In this document: positions 35,386-44,860 of the stretch, piece by piece
How positions within the stretch are numbered: position 1 is the first letter of the stretch
Layout: every line of letters starts with the position of its first letter
DNA from: Hyphomonadaceae bacterium
Lineage (GTDB): Bacteria; Pseudomonadota; Alphaproteobacteria; Caulobacterales; Aquidulcibacteraceae
Length of the DNA: 64,000 bases
Reading direction: 5' to 3'
Assembly (NCBI GenBank): GCA_023384105.1
Contig: JAHDXR010000012.1
Span: forward strand, 1 to 64,000
Notes under the pieces: model-generated
The model's input: only the letters and a program-made list of their open reading frames with translations
What the model was told of the DNA's origin: nothing
Databases searched by the model: none
Position numbers and translations under genes: made by a program

Positions 35386-36072
35386 TCACTCGCGGCGCAG
35401 GATCTTGTCGACGAGGATGTTGGCCCACCACTCGGCCTTGAAATCGGCGCGCACCTTGGGCTTGTCGTAATCCTGCTCGACCCATTGCATGAACGGCTTG
35501 CCGCTCTCGCGCGCCGCCTCGACATAGGTGTCGAAGAAATAGTCGATCACGCCGGTCTTGCCTTGTTTGACGTGCAGGTACTTGAGCGAGAGCTGCTCGA
35601 CCGCCTGTTCGATCGGCAGACCCATCTGGAAATGGGCGTAGAGCACCGCCATCACCCCGGCGCGGTCCGCGCCGGATTTGCAGTGCATCAGCGCCGGATA
35701 TTGGATGGTCTCGAACAAATCCTTGGCGCGGCGGACCTGCTCCACGCTGGGCGGCTCGCGCGAGTGCATGCGCGCGTCGATCATGGCGATCCCGTGTTCC
35801 GCGCAGGCCTCGCGCTCGAGCGCGTAATAGCCGGTGCTCGACGGCCCCCTGAGGTTGAGAATGGTCTTGACGCCCATCTCGGCGTAACGGGCCACGGCCT
35901 CCGGCGAAGGCTGGTTGGCCCGCGCCATCACTCCCTCCTCGATCCAATGGAAGTTCGAGAACCGGGAGCGCAGGAACCCATGGTCCGCCCAGATCAGGTC
36001 AGCCCGCGCCCGCCGCCGCCCCTGGGGCGTGGCGAGGTCGAACCGGGACTGTTTCTCCTGAGTTGCGGTCAT
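35386..36072 (-). CDS. Tyrosine-phosphatase-fold protein in lipid A locus
   Basis: 228-aa cysteine phosphatase of the dual-specificity/PTP-like group. The CX5R catalytic loop is HCKSGADRAG (C131, R137), and a possible general acid is D99 in MIDARMHS. An N-terminal basic region (GRRRARADLIWADHGFLR) precedes the domain. It lies on the opposite strand inside the lipid A gene cluster, divergent from the DUF374 gene. From memory, a PTP-fold protein called CtpA has been linked to lipid A dephosphorylation in Caulobacter; this gene could play that part, but I cannot show homology beyond the fold and context. No signal peptide is visible. Confidence 0.85.
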   Translation of the reverse strand: MTATQEKQSRFDLATPQGRRRARADLIWADHGFLRSRFSNFHWIEEGVMARANQPSPEAVARYAEMGVKTILNLRGPSSTGYYALEREACAEHGIAMIDARMHSREPPSVEQVRRAKDLFETIQYPALMHCKSGADRAGVMAVLYAHFQMGLPIEQAVEQLSLKYLHVKQGKTGVIDYFFDTYVEAARESGKPFMQWVEQDYDKPKVRADFKAEWWANILVDKILRRE

Positions 36073-36161
36073 CTGCCTGTCATCGTCTGCTGGCGCGGGG
36101 CCGGCCCGCCCCCCTATAAGGGCGCTCGCGGCAACCCGAAAGCCGCCGCACCAGCGAGCTC

Positions 36162-36926
36162 ATGGCCAAGAAACTTCTCGGCAATTCCGTGGTCCAGTAC
36201 CTGATCGGACGCGCCATCGGCGGCTACATGCTGCTGGTGGGCGCCACCACGCGCTGGACCCGGGTCAACCGCGAGGCGGTCGAGCCCTTCTGGCGCCCGG
36301 ACGGAGGCAAACTGATCGGCTGCATCTGGCACGGGCGGTTCGCGCTGGTGCACAAGATGTGGTCGTTCAAGCGCGGCGTTCCAAAGGCCAAGATGCTGAT
36401 CTCGCAGTCGCGCGAGGGCGGCATCGTCGCCCACACCTCCCGCACCGTGGGAGCCGAGGTGATCCGCGGCTCCGCCGCCAAGGGCGAAAAGCGCAAGGGC
36501 GGGGTCGAGGCGATGCGGGCGATGGCGCGGCATATCGACGGCGGCGGCGTGATCTGCATGACCCCGGACGGCCCGCGCGGGCCGCGCATGCGGGTCAAGC
36601 GCGGCCCGATCCAGCTGGCCAAGCTGGCCGGCGCGCCGCTGCTGGCGGTGACCTGGGCGACCTCCAACCGGATCGTGTTCCACAAGAGCTGGGACCGGTT
36701 CATCTTGCCGCTGCCGTTCGGGCGCGGCGCGCTGGTGTGGGGCGACCCGATCCCGCCGCCGCCGATGGACGCGAGCGACGAGCAGATCGAGGCGGCGCGG
36801 CTGCGGCTGGAAAACGAAATGAACCGGATCGCCGCCGAGGCGGACCGCATCGCCGGCGTCGCGCCGATCCTGCCGGCCGAACCGCCGGCCGCGGCGCTCG
36901 CGGCTGAAGAGTCGCTGGCCAAGTGA
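36162..36926 (+). CDS. DUF374 lysophospholipid-acyltransferase-like protein
   Basis: 254-aa membrane-associated acyltransferase-like protein. The CIWHGRFALVHKM block corresponds to the acyltransferase HX4D region, ISQSREGGIVA and the TPDGPRGPRMRVKRG block are DUF374 signatures. Members sit directly before waaA in many alphaproteobacteria and are presumed to act on lipid A or its precursors. The C-terminus has an Ala/Pro/Glu-rich tail. The waaA GTG overlaps its stop. Confidence 0.9.
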   Translation: MAKKLLGNSVVQYLIGRAIGGYMLLVGATTRWTRVNREAVEPFWRPDGGKLIGCIWHGRFALVHKMWSFKRGVPKAKMLISQSREGGIVAHTSRTVGAEVIRGSAAKGEKRKGGVEAMRAMARHIDGGGVICMTPDGPRGPRMRVKRGPIQLAKLAGAPLLAVTWATSNRIVFHKSWDRFILPLPFGRGALVWGDPIPPPPMDASDEQIEAARLRLENEMNRIAAEADRIAGVAPILPAEPPAAALAAEESLAK

Positions 36927-38221
36927 GCTTCTCGCCCGCCCTCGCCGGCTATTCCGCTGCGGTGCGGCTGCTCGCGCCGTTCGCGGGCCTGTGGCTCAAC
37001 GACCGCGCCCGCAAGGGCAAGGAGGACAGCGCGCGCCTTCCCGAACGGTTCGGACGCTACGCGCAGGCGCGGCCGGCCGGCCGGCTGATCTGGCTCCACG
37101 CCGCCAGCGTCGGCGAAAGCGGCGTGGCGTTGTCGCTGATCGAAGCGATGGCGGCGCGCGACAACGCGCTTTCTTTCGTGATCAGCACCGGGACGCGCAC
37201 CTCCGCGGACCTGGTGGCGCGGCGCGCGCCGCCGCGCGTGACGCACGTTTACGCGCCGCTCGACAGCGCCGGACCCGTGCGGCGCTTTCTCGATCATTGG
37301 CGGCCCGACCTCGGCGTATTCGTCGAGAGCGAGCTGTGGCCGAATCTCATTCTCGCCGCCGAAGCGCGGCGGATTCCGCTGGCGCTGGTGAACGCGCGCA
37401 TGAGCCCGAAGTCGCTGGCGCGCTGGCGGCGCTGGGGCAAGGCGGGCGCGCGGCTGCTCAAGCCGTTCGCGTTTGTCGCCGCCGCAGACGCGCGCACGGC
37501 GGACGCGCTCTGCGAGGTGCGCGGCGGCGACGTTCCCATGCTCGGCAACCTGAAGCTCGCGGCGCCGGCGCCGCGCGTGGACGCCGGCGCGCGCGCGGCC
37601 TTTGCGGAGCAGATCGGCGCCCGCCCGGTATGGCTCGCCGCCTCCACGCACGCGGGCGAGGACGAGATCGTGCTGGCCGCGCACGCGAAGCTGCGCGCGG
37701 CCGAGCCGCGGGCGCTGCTCGTCATCGCGCCGCGCCATCCCGAGCGCGGCGAAGCCATCGCCCTGCTCGCCGACGCCGCGCCGCGCCGGGCGCGCTTCGA
37801 GCCGGTGAACGGCGCAAGCGTCTACGTGGCCGATACGCTGGGCGAACTCGGGCTGTTCTACGCGCTCGCGCCGGTTTCGCTTGTGGCCGGCAGCCTGCTG
37901 CCGCACTTGAAGGGCCACAACCCGATCGAGCCCGCCAAGCTGAACTCCGCCATCCTCACCGGCCCGCACGTCGAGAGCTTCCAGGACGTGTTCGGCGCGA
38001 TCCAGGCCGCCGGCGGCGCGCAGGCGACGCACGACGCCGACAGCATCGCCAAGGCCGTGCTGACGCTCTGGCGCGACGACGCCGCGCGCGCGCGTCAGGT
38101 CGAAGCGGCGCGGGCTGCGACGGCGCAAGGCGCGGGCGCGCTCGACATGACGGCGCGACGGCTGCTTGAGTTGACGCCGAAGCGACCGGCGCAGGCGAAT
38201 ACGGCCCATGCGTCCGCCTGA
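36923..38221 (+). CDS. waaA: Kdo transferase
   Basis: 432-aa 3-deoxy-D-manno-octulosonic acid transferase of the GT30 family, which adds Kdo to the lipid A precursor at the inner membrane. The N-terminal anchor and DRARKGKEDSARLPERFG, WLHAASVGES, ISTGTRTSADL and VESELWPNLIL blocks are typical, as are PRHPERGEA and AGSLLPHLKGHNPIEPA in the C-terminal Rossmann domain. It starts with GTG overlapping the previous stop (GTGA) and its end overlaps lpxK by 14 bases. Confidence 0.96.
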   Translation: MSFSPALAGYSAAVRLLAPFAGLWLNDRARKGKEDSARLPERFGRYAQARPAGRLIWLHAASVGESGVALSLIEAMAARDNALSFVISTGTRTSADLVARRAPPRVTHVYAPLDSAGPVRRFLDHWRPDLGVFVESELWPNLILAAEARRIPLALVNARMSPKSLARWRRWGKAGARLLKPFAFVAAADARTADALCEVRGGDVPMLGNLKLAAPAPRVDAGARAAFAEQIGARPVWLAASTHAGEDEIVLAAHAKLRAAEPRALLVIAPRHPERGEAIALLADAAPRRARFEPVNGASVYVADTLGELGLFYALAPVSLVAGSLLPHLKGHNPIEPAKLNSAILTGPHVESFQDVFGAIQAAGGAQATHDADSIAKAVLTLWRDDAARARQVEAARAATAQGAGALDMTARRLLELTPKRPAQANTAHASA

Positions 38222-39212
38222 ATTCTGGAAAGCCGATGTCGGCGGGCGCGATGCGGCGCTTGTGTTGCGCGCGCTGCTGACGCCGCTGTCGTGGGCGTAC
38301 GCGTTCGCGACGGCGCATCGTCTGCGCACGACGACGCCGCGCCATGCGCCCGCGCCGGTGATCTGCATCGGCAATCTCACCGTCGGCGGCGCCGGCAAGA
38401 CGCCGGTCGCGCGGGCGATCCGCGCCAGGCTCGGCTCCGGCGCGCACACGCTGTCGCGCGGCTATGGCGGGCGCGTCGAAGGCCCGCTGCGGGTGACGCC
38501 GGACATGGACGCGCGCGAGGTCGGCGACGAACCGCTGCTGCATGCGCGCGACGGTCCCGCCTGGATCGCGCGCGACCGCTTCGCCGGCGCCATGGCCGCG
38601 GCCCAGGCCGGCGCGCACGCGATCGTCATGGACGACGGCTTTCAGAACCCGTCGCTGGCGAAGGACCTTTCCATCGTCGCCATCGATCCGGCGTTCGGCG
38701 TCGGCAACGGCCAGGTGTTTCCGGCCGGCCCGCTGCGCGAGCGGCTGGCCAACGGCCTGGCGCGCGCCGACGCCATCGTGATGCTGCACGGCAAGCGCAC
38801 CGCCGACGACCTGCCCGATCGGAATTGGCTGCGCCATTTCCACAAGCCGATCCTGCATGCGCGGCTCGAACCGTCCGGCATCGCGCCGGACCGCACCCTC
38901 GTCGCCTTCGCCGGCCTGGCGCGGCCGGACAAGTTCTTCGACACGCTGGACGCAATGGGCGCAAAGGTTGCGGAAGCGGTCCCGTTCGGCGATCACCACG
39001 TCTATTCCGAGGAAGACCTGGCGATGCTCGCGCGCCTGGCCGAAGAACACGAGGCCATGCTGATCACCACCGAGAAGGACGCCGCCCGGCTCTCGCCCGA
39101 ATGGCGCGCGCGCGTGGCCGTTCTGCCGGTGACGGCGCGGTTCGACGACGAGGCCGCGCTCGACGCCTTGCTCGCGCCGATCCGATCGCGGATGAATTCC
39201 GCGCATGGCTAA
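38208..39212 (+). CDS. lpxK: Tetraacyldisaccharide 4'-kinase
   Basis: 334-aa LpxK, which phosphorylates the 4' position of the lipid A disaccharide. The Walker A is IGNLTVGGAGKTP (about residues 54-66), LSRGYGGR follows, and the Mg/catalytic block is VMDDGFQNPSLAKD. TTEKDAARL near the C-terminus is also conserved. One membrane-associated helix is expected at the N-terminus. Presence of LpxK together with a PTP-fold phosphatase in the same locus is notable. The end overlaps the LpxL-like gene by eight bases. Confidence 0.96.
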   Translation: MRPPEFWKADVGGRDAALVLRALLTPLSWAYAFATAHRLRTTTPRHAPAPVICIGNLTVGGAGKTPVARAIRARLGSGAHTLSRGYGGRVEGPLRVTPDMDAREVGDEPLLHARDGPAWIARDRFAGAMAAAQAGAHAIVMDDGFQNPSLAKDLSIVAIDPAFGVGNGQVFPAGPLRERLANGLARADAIVMLHGKRTADDLPDRNWLRHFHKPILHARLEPSGIAPDRTLVAFAGLARPDKFFDTLDAMGAKVAEAVPFGDHHVYSEEDLAMLARLAEEHEAMLITTEKDAARLSPEWRARVAVLPVTARFDDEAALDALLAPIRSRMNSAHG

Positions 39213-40122
39213 GCCGAAGCCGCTCAATCTGATGTTCCGCCTCGAGGCGCTGGCCTGGAACGCCTATGTCGGCGCGCTCGGCGCGCTGGGGCTTGAACGC
39301 GCGTCGCGCTGGGGCGCGGCGATCGTGCCGGCGGTCGCGCCCTTGACCAGCGCGTGGAAAACGGCGCTGCGCAACATCGAGATGTCGTTTCCAGACGAGA
39401 GCGACGACTGGCGCCGCGCGGTGCGCAAGGAATCGTTCCAGGAGCTTGGCCGGATGTCCGGCGAGTTTCCGCACATGGACAAGTACCTGGAGAAGTTTCG
39501 CCGCGGCGAGATCGTCTACGAAGGCCGCGAGATCATCGAGGCGCATCTGGGCAAGCCGGTCGTCTATATCGGCGGCCATTTCACCAATTGGGAAGTGACC
39601 TCGCTCTGCCTCGCGCAGACCGATCCGAACTGCCACTTCACCTATCGTCCCGCCAACAATCCGATCATCGACAAGTACATCGTCGAGACGCGCGCCAAGT
39701 TCGGCCTGACGCTGCAGGCCGCCAAGGGCAAGGAAGGCGGCATGGGGCTGTTGCGGTCGCTGAAGAAGGGCCGCGGCGTCGCGCTGATGAACGACCAGAA
39801 GTACAATGCGGGCTTGGCCGTACCGCTGTTCGGCTACGACTGCATGACGGCGGACGGGCCGACGCGGCTGGCGCTCAAGTTCAAGGCACCGCTGATTCCG
39901 CTCTCGGGCCGGCGCATCGAAGGCACGCGCTTCCATGTGCGCGTGCACGAGCCGATCCTGCTGGAATACGATCGCCCGGACGACGAAGCGACGGTCTACG
40001 CCGGCGTGAAGCGGATCAACGAATTCATCGAAGCGCGCATCCGCGAGGCGCCCGGGCAGTGGTTCTGGGCGCACCGGCGTTGGCCGAAAGAGGCGTGGAT
40101 GAAGGCGGGCGTGATGCGATGA
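39205..40122 (+). CDS. LpxL/HtrB-like lysophospholipid acyltransferase
   Basis: 305-aa acyltransferase of the LpxL/LpxM family adding secondary acyl chains to lipid A. The catalytic dyad is the His and Glu of GGHFTNWEV (HX4E type); ALRNIEMSFPD at the N-terminus, MNDQKYNAGLAVPLFG and APGQWFWAHRRWP near the end are family blocks. It is the last gene of the plus-strand lipid A cluster and converges with the M23 lipoprotein gene 10 bases away. LpxL versus LpxM specificity cannot be told. Confidence 0.93.
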   Translation: MAKPKPLNLMFRLEALAWNAYVGALGALGLERASRWGAAIVPAVAPLTSAWKTALRNIEMSFPDESDDWRRAVRKESFQELGRMSGEFPHMDKYLEKFRRGEIVYEGREIIEAHLGKPVVYIGGHFTNWEVTSLCLAQTDPNCHFTYRPANNPIIDKYIVETRAKFGLTLQAAKGKEGGMGLLRSLKKGRGVALMNDQKYNAGLAVPLFGYDCMTADGPTRLALKFKAPLIPLSGRRIEGTRFHVRVHEPILLEYDRPDDEATVYAGVKRINEFIEARIREAPGQWFWAHRRWPKEAWMKAGVMR

Positions 40123-40132
40123 AGCGCGCGCT

Positions 40133-41050
40133 TTAGTTCGACGCCAGTTGCGCACGCGCCGTCGCCAAGCCTTCGACGGCGATGCTGGGATCGAGCTGGC
40201 GCTCGCGCCAGCGCATGCGCCAGCACAGGTGCGGGCCGGTGGCGCGCCCGCTTGATCCCACAGCGCCGATCACCTGGCCCTGCGTCACCACATCGCCGGC
40301 CGCGACGTCGAGCCGGCTCATATGCAGGTACATCGTGATCAGGCCCTGGCCGTGATCGATGAAAACGAGGCCGCCTTCGTAGTGCATGTCCGGATTGGCG
40401 AGCGTGACCACGCCCGCGGCCGGCGCGCGCACCGGCGTGCCCGTCGGCGCGGCGATATCGTAACCGAAGTGCGGCGTCGAAGGCACGCCGTTGAGAATGC
40501 GCTGGTTGCCCCAGCGGCCCGTCACGACGCCGCCTTCGATCGGCAGGATGAAGCCGTCGAGAAAGCCTTCCATCTGGGCCAGGCTGGCGAAGCCGGCGCG
40601 CTTCAGCTCGGCTTCGCGGCGGATGCGCTCCAGCACGGCGGGATCGGTCGGCGTCACCGTCTGCGGCGGCAGGCCGTCGACGCGCTGGATGTCGAACTGG
40701 CGCGGCGCGATGGCCAGCTCCTGCGCGGCGGACTGGCCGCCGGCGCGCGCCTCCACCCGCACGCTTGCCGGCGCCTCGCGGTTGAAGCCGATCACCGTCC
40801 AGCCGTTCGCGTCGGCCCGGCCCGCGGACTCGCCGGCGATGAAAATCTCGGCGCCCGGCGCAGCGCGGCAGAGCGCGACGCCGCCCTGCGTCAGCGCGCC
40901 GGCGCAGGCGAGGCTCGGCGGCTGCGGCGCGGACGGGCTCTCCGCGGGCGGCGGAGAGACGACGGCGGGCGGCGCAGCGGTTTCCGATGGCGGCGCTTCC
41001 GCCGCCGCGCACGCCGCCAGGAACAGCACCGCCGCCGCCAGCCGCTTCAT
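40133..41050 (-). CDS. M23 (LytM) family lipoprotein with altered zinc motif
   Basis: About 305 aa: lipoprotein signal with lipobox FLAAC, a Pro/Ala-rich linker to about residue 45, a short Cys-paired region, a helical segment, then an M23 LytM domain (about residues 170-295). The HFGYD motif and the HGQGLITMYLHMS block are present, but the final motif reads GPHLCW where active enzymes have H-x-H: the second His, normally a zinc ligand, is Cys. It may use Cys as ligand or be a non-catalytic regulator of amidases. It is coupled (ATGA) behind DUF2093. Confidence 0.88.
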   Translation of the reverse strand: MKRLAAAVLFLAACAAAEAPPSETAAPPAVVSPPPAESPSAPQPPSLACAGALTQGGVALCRAAPGAEIFIAGESAGRADANGWTVIGFNREAPASVRVEARAGGQSAAQELAIAPRQFDIQRVDGLPPQTVTPTDPAVLERIRREAELKRAGFASLAQMEGFLDGFILPIEGGVVTGRWGNQRILNGVPSTPHFGYDIAAPTGTPVRAPAAGVVTLANPDMHYEGGLVFIDHGQGLITMYLHMSRLDVAAGDVVTQGQVIGAVGSSGRATGPHLCWRMRWRERQLDPSIAVEGLATARAQLASN

Positions 41051-41268
41051 TTGCGCTTCTCCGCTTCGATTTGCTTCCACCGCTGGGTCGCCTCGGCGGG
41101 ACCGCGATAGGCCTCCTGCAGGTCGACGCTCCAGTATTTCAGTTCATCGAGCGGAATGCGTTCGCCCGTCACCGCGCAGCGCACGTGCGTGCCCTGCTTC
41201 AGGATCGTGATCTCGTTGTCGCCATAGTGAACCTTGGCTTCCGGCCCGCCAGGATCGTGCTTGTTCAT
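41047..41268 (-). CDS. DUF2093 family protein
   Basis: 73 aa with the DUF2093 pattern VHYGDNEITILKQGTHVRCAVTG, IPLDELKYWSVDLQEAY. It is small, soluble, contains a single Cys and is of unknown function. It is regularly found beside xseA and lpxK in alphaproteobacteria, matching this location, and its stop overlaps the M23 gene start. Confidence 0.9.
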   Translation of the reverse strand: MNKHDPGGPEAKVHYGDNEITILKQGTHVRCAVTGERIPLDELKYWSVDLQEAYRGPAEATQRWKQIEAEKRK

Positions 41269-41335
41269 GGGTCTCTTCTAGCGCGGCGGCGGCTGGACGT
41301 CACCCTGACGGCGCGGTGAGTTTTCCAGCCCATCG

Positions 41336-42766
41336 CTAGAACAGCGACCCTTGATCGCCGCCCGGTTTCGGTTTGGCCTTGGGCCTGGGCGTCTCGGGCG
41401 CCGCCGCCATGCTGCCCGGATCGATCACGGCTTTCTGCTTGTCGTCGGCGAAAGTGAGTTCGACGATGTCGCCGCTGGAGAGGTCCTTGGCGGCGCGGAC
41501 CAGCGTGCCGTCCTCGCGATGCACCATGACGAAGCCGCGCGCGAGCACGCTCTTGTGCGAGAGCGAGTCCAGCATGCGGCCGGCGCCGTCGAGATGCTTC
41601 CTGTGGGCGTCGAGCGCGCGCCGGATCGCCGGCTCAAGCCGCGCCGCCGTGCGCGCGAGATGATCGCGGCGGCGGACGATGTCCTGCCCCAGCGCTTCGG
41701 GACGCAGCCGCGCGGCGACACGGTCGAGCTTCGACTGCGCGGCGCGGGTGTTGGCGACGAGCGCGGCGTTCAGGCGTTCGGCGGCGCGGTCGTAGCGCTG
41801 CTGCGGGATCTGGAACAGCGTCTCCAGCCGCGGCAGCCTGGCGGCGGCGGCGCGCAGCTCGGTGCGGCGCCGCTCCAGGCCGCGCAGCAGGCCGTGCTTC
41901 AAGCGCCCTTCGCAGCTGGTGACGCGGTCGATCAGTTCTGCGCGCACCGGCACGGCTTTTTCGGCGGCGCCTGTCGGCGTCGGCGCGCGCAGATCGGACG
42001 CGTAATCGATCAGCGTCGTATCGGTTTCATGGCCGACGGCGCTGATGAGCGGGATTTGGCTTTCCGCAGCGGCGCGGACGACGATCTCTTCGTTGAAGGC
42101 CCAGAGGTCTTCGATCGAGCCGCCGCCGCGGGCGACGATCAGCACGTCCGGGCGCATGTCGCCTTCGAGCGCGTTGAAGCCGCGGATCGCGCGCGCGACC
42201 TGGCCCGCGGCCTCCGGCCCCTGCACCAGCACCGGCCACACGATCACGCGGCGCGGGAAACGCTCGCGCAGGCGGTGCAGGATGTCGCGAATGACGGCGC
42301 CGGTCGGCGAGGTGACGACGCCGATGGTGCGCGGCAGGTACGGAATCGGCTTCTTGCGCTCGCGCGCGAACAGGCCTTCCGCCTGCAGCTTGGCCTTCAG
42401 CTTCTCGAGTTGCGCCAGCAGCGCGCCGACGCCCGCCGGCGACATGCGCTCGGCGATCAGCTGATATTGCGAGCGGCCCGGAAACGTGGAGAGCCGGCCT
42501 TCGGCGACGACTTCGAGCCCTTCTTCCGGCTTGAACGTCAGCGCCGCGACATTGCTTTTCCACATCACTGTGGCGATGGTCGCGTTCTCGTCCTTCAGAT
42601 CGACATAGAGGTGGCCGGACTTGGCGATCATGACGCGGCCGAGTTCGCCGCGCACGCGCACGCGGTCGAAATTCGTCTCCATCGTCCGCTTCACCGCCTG
42701 CGCCAGTTCGCTGACGGAAAGCTCGGGCAGATTGGATTGGGCGGCGGCCGCCGCAGCCTCGGTCAT
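41336..42766 (-). CDS. xseA: Exodeoxyribonuclease VII large subunit
   Basis: 476-aa large subunit of exonuclease VII, a single-strand DNA nuclease. The N-terminal OB domain (VRVRGELGRVMIAKSGHLYVDLKD) is followed by the catalytic domain with IGVVTSPTGAVIRDILHRLRERFPR, IVARGGGSIEDLWAFNEE and SAVGHETDTTLIDYASDLRAPTPTGAAE, then a long coiled-coil region and C-terminal VLARGFVMVHREDG. ATG 42766 matches the family start; the upstream open frame is a shadow of the M1 gene. The small subunit xseB is not in this window. Confidence 0.96.
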   Translation of the reverse strand: MTEAAAAAAQSNLPELSVSELAQAVKRTMETNFDRVRVRGELGRVMIAKSGHLYVDLKDENATIATVMWKSNVAALTFKPEEGLEVVAEGRLSTFPGRSQYQLIAERMSPAGVGALLAQLEKLKAKLQAEGLFARERKKPIPYLPRTIGVVTSPTGAVIRDILHRLRERFPRRVIVWPVLVQGPEAAGQVARAIRGFNALEGDMRPDVLIVARGGGSIEDLWAFNEEIVVRAAAESQIPLISAVGHETDTTLIDYASDLRAPTPTGAAEKAVPVRAELIDRVTSCEGRLKHGLLRGLERRRTELRAAAARLPRLETLFQIPQQRYDRAAERLNAALVANTRAAQSKLDRVAARLRPEALGQDIVRRRDHLARTAARLEPAIRRALDAHRKHLDGAGRMLDSLSHKSVLARGFVMVHREDGTLVRAAKDLSSGDIVELTFADDKQKAVIDPGSMAAAPETPRPKAKPKPGGDQGSLF

Positions 42767-42922
42767 CGGCCCAATATAGGGCGACTCGTGGCGCGCCGCG
42801 CCCGAAATGACCGCTTCTCCCAAGCCTCGCGGGACCGTTGGTCGCGCATTGCGCTTACCGTCTTGCCCCGGCGGCTGCGAGCGGCTTGGTAGCGGCAAAA
42901 TCCAATCTCCGGGGGATGATCC

Positions 42923-44791
42923 ATGCTTCGCCGCCGCACACTGCTGCTTTCCGCGCTCGCCCTTCCGGCGCTTTCCGCCTGCGCCTCGACCCTGGGCGCG
43001 GCCGGTCCCATGGCGCCGCTGCCGCACGACGCCAGCAGCCACGCCCGGCCCGACGAAGCGCGCGTGCGCCACGTCTCGCTCGACCTCGCCGCCGATTTCG
43101 ACCGCAAGGTCTTCCACGGCACGGCCACGCTCGACATCGTCGCGCGTCCGGACGCGCGCGAGATCGTGCTCGACAGCGACGGTCTGGCGATCCGCGCCGT
43201 GCGCGCCGGCGGGCGGGAGACCGCGTATGAACTCGGCAGCCGCGACGAAAAGCTCGGCTCGGCGCTGACCATTCAGCTCAACGGCGCGCGCCAGATCGAG
43301 ATCGAGTACGAGAGCGCGCCGAACGCCAGCGCGCTGCAATGGCTGGCGCCGGCGCAGACGGCGAGCAACAAGCGCTTCCTGTTCAGCCAGGGCCAAGCGA
43401 TCCACAACCGTTCGTGGATCCCGACCCAGGACAGCCCCGGCATCCGCCAGACCTACGACGCGCGCATCGTTGTGCCGGACGATCTGAAGGCGGTGATGAG
43501 CGCGGAAATGCTGACGCCGGACGGCGAACCGGCGGGCGCGGGGCGCCGCGCATTCCGTTTCCGCATGCCGCAGCCGATTCCACCCTACCTGATCGCCATC
43601 GGCGTCGGCGATCTCGAGTTTCGCGCCGTCGGCCCGCGCACCGGTGTATGGGCGGAGCCGAGCGTGGTCGAGCGCGGCGCCTACGAGTGCGCCGACATGG
43701 AGCGCATGATGGAGGTGGCGGAAGCGCTCTACGGCCCCTATCGCTGGGGCCGCTACGACGTGCTGATCCTGCCGCCGTCCTTCCCGTATGGCGGCATGGA
43801 GAATCCGCGCCTCACCTTCCTTACGCCGACCTTCCTCGCCGGCGACCGCTCGCTGGTTTCGCTCGTCGCCCACGAACTGGCGCACTCGTGGTCGGGCAAC
43901 CTCGTCACCAACGCGGTGTGGGCCGACGGCTGGCTGAACGAAGGCTTCACCTCCTACATCGAGGGCCGCATCGGCGAGGCGCTGTTCGGCGCCGAACACG
44001 CGCGCATGGCGGAGGCGCTTTCCTGGTCCGACATCCAGCGCGCGCTGGAAACTGTGCCGGCGGACGGCCAGCGCCTGCACTGGATCGGCGAGGTCGACGC
44101 CAACGACAATTCCAGCGCCATCACCTACGACAAAGGCGCCCTGTTCCTGCGCACGATCGAAGGCGTTGTCGGCCGCGACCGGCTCGACGCCTATCTGCGC
44201 TCCTATTTCGACCGCCACGCCTTCCAGCCGATGACGACGCAGGGTTTCCTCGCCGACTTCCGCCAGCACGTCGTGCGCGGCGATGCGGCGCTGGAGGCTG
44301 AACTGAAGCTTGATGAGTGGGCCTACGAGCCGGGCATCCCCTCGAACGCGGTCGCGCCCGTCGCCGGCGGCTTCGCGCAGGTGGAGCAGGCCGTGGCCGC
44401 GTTCGGCGCCGGCGGCCCGCCGCCGGCCGAATGGGCCGCCTGGAACACGATGCAGCGCCAGCGCTTCCTGCAGACGCTGCCGCGCGCGCTGCCGGCCGCG
44501 CGGCTGCAGGCGCTCGAAAGCGCGTTTGCGCTCGACTCGATCGGCAACATGGAAGTGCGCTTCGACTGGCTCGCGCTCGCCATCGGCAACGGCTACGAGC
44601 CGTCCGGCCCGGCGGTTGAACGGTTCCTCTCGGAACAGGGCCGCGGCAAGTTCGTGCGCCCGCTCTATCGCGCGCTGACGGAGCAAGGCCCCTGGGGCCA
44701 GAACCTCGCACGCACCATCTACGCCGCCGCGCGCAGCCGCTATCACCCGATCGTGCAAGCCGGCGTCGACCGCATCGTTGCGCCGGCCTGA
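42923..44791 (+). CDS. M1 family aminopeptidase, lipoprotein
   Basis: 622-aa zinc aminopeptidase of the leukotriene-A4-hydrolase-like M1 group. A lipoprotein signal (PALSACAS, Cys20) anchors it in the envelope. Substrate-binding PYGGMENP (GAMEN-type) precedes the zinc motif HELAHSWSGN with the third ligand Glu in NEGFTSYIEGR; TYDKGALFL carries the catalytic Tyr-type residue. The C-terminal HEAT-like domain is present. It should trim peptides in the periplasm. It is divergent from xseA over a 156-base gap. Confidence 0.94.
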   Translation: MLRRRTLLLSALALPALSACASTLGAAGPMAPLPHDASSHARPDEARVRHVSLDLAADFDRKVFHGTATLDIVARPDAREIVLDSDGLAIRAVRAGGRETAYELGSRDEKLGSALTIQLNGARQIEIEYESAPNASALQWLAPAQTASNKRFLFSQGQAIHNRSWIPTQDSPGIRQTYDARIVVPDDLKAVMSAEMLTPDGEPAGAGRRAFRFRMPQPIPPYLIAIGVGDLEFRAVGPRTGVWAEPSVVERGAYECADMERMMEVAEALYGPYRWGRYDVLILPPSFPYGGMENPRLTFLTPTFLAGDRSLVSLVAHELAHSWSGNLVTNAVWADGWLNEGFTSYIEGRIGEALFGAEHARMAEALSWSDIQRALETVPADGQRLHWIGEVDANDNSSAITYDKGALFLRTIEGVVGRDRLDAYLRSYFDRHAFQPMTTQGFLADFRQHVVRGDAALEAELKLDEWAYEPGIPSNAVAPVAGGFAQVEQAVAAFGAGGPPPAEWAAWNTMQRQRFLQTLPRALPAARLQALESAFALDSIGNMEVRFDWLALAIGNGYEPSGPAVERFLSEQGRGKFVRPLYRALTEQGPWGQNLARTIYAAARSRYHPIVQAGVDRIVAPA

Positions 44792-44860
44792 TCGCGCCCT
44801 CCGTTGTCGCCGCGGCCTGGCGCGTCTAGGCTGGCGGCGGCCGAAGCAGAGGGGATGAGC

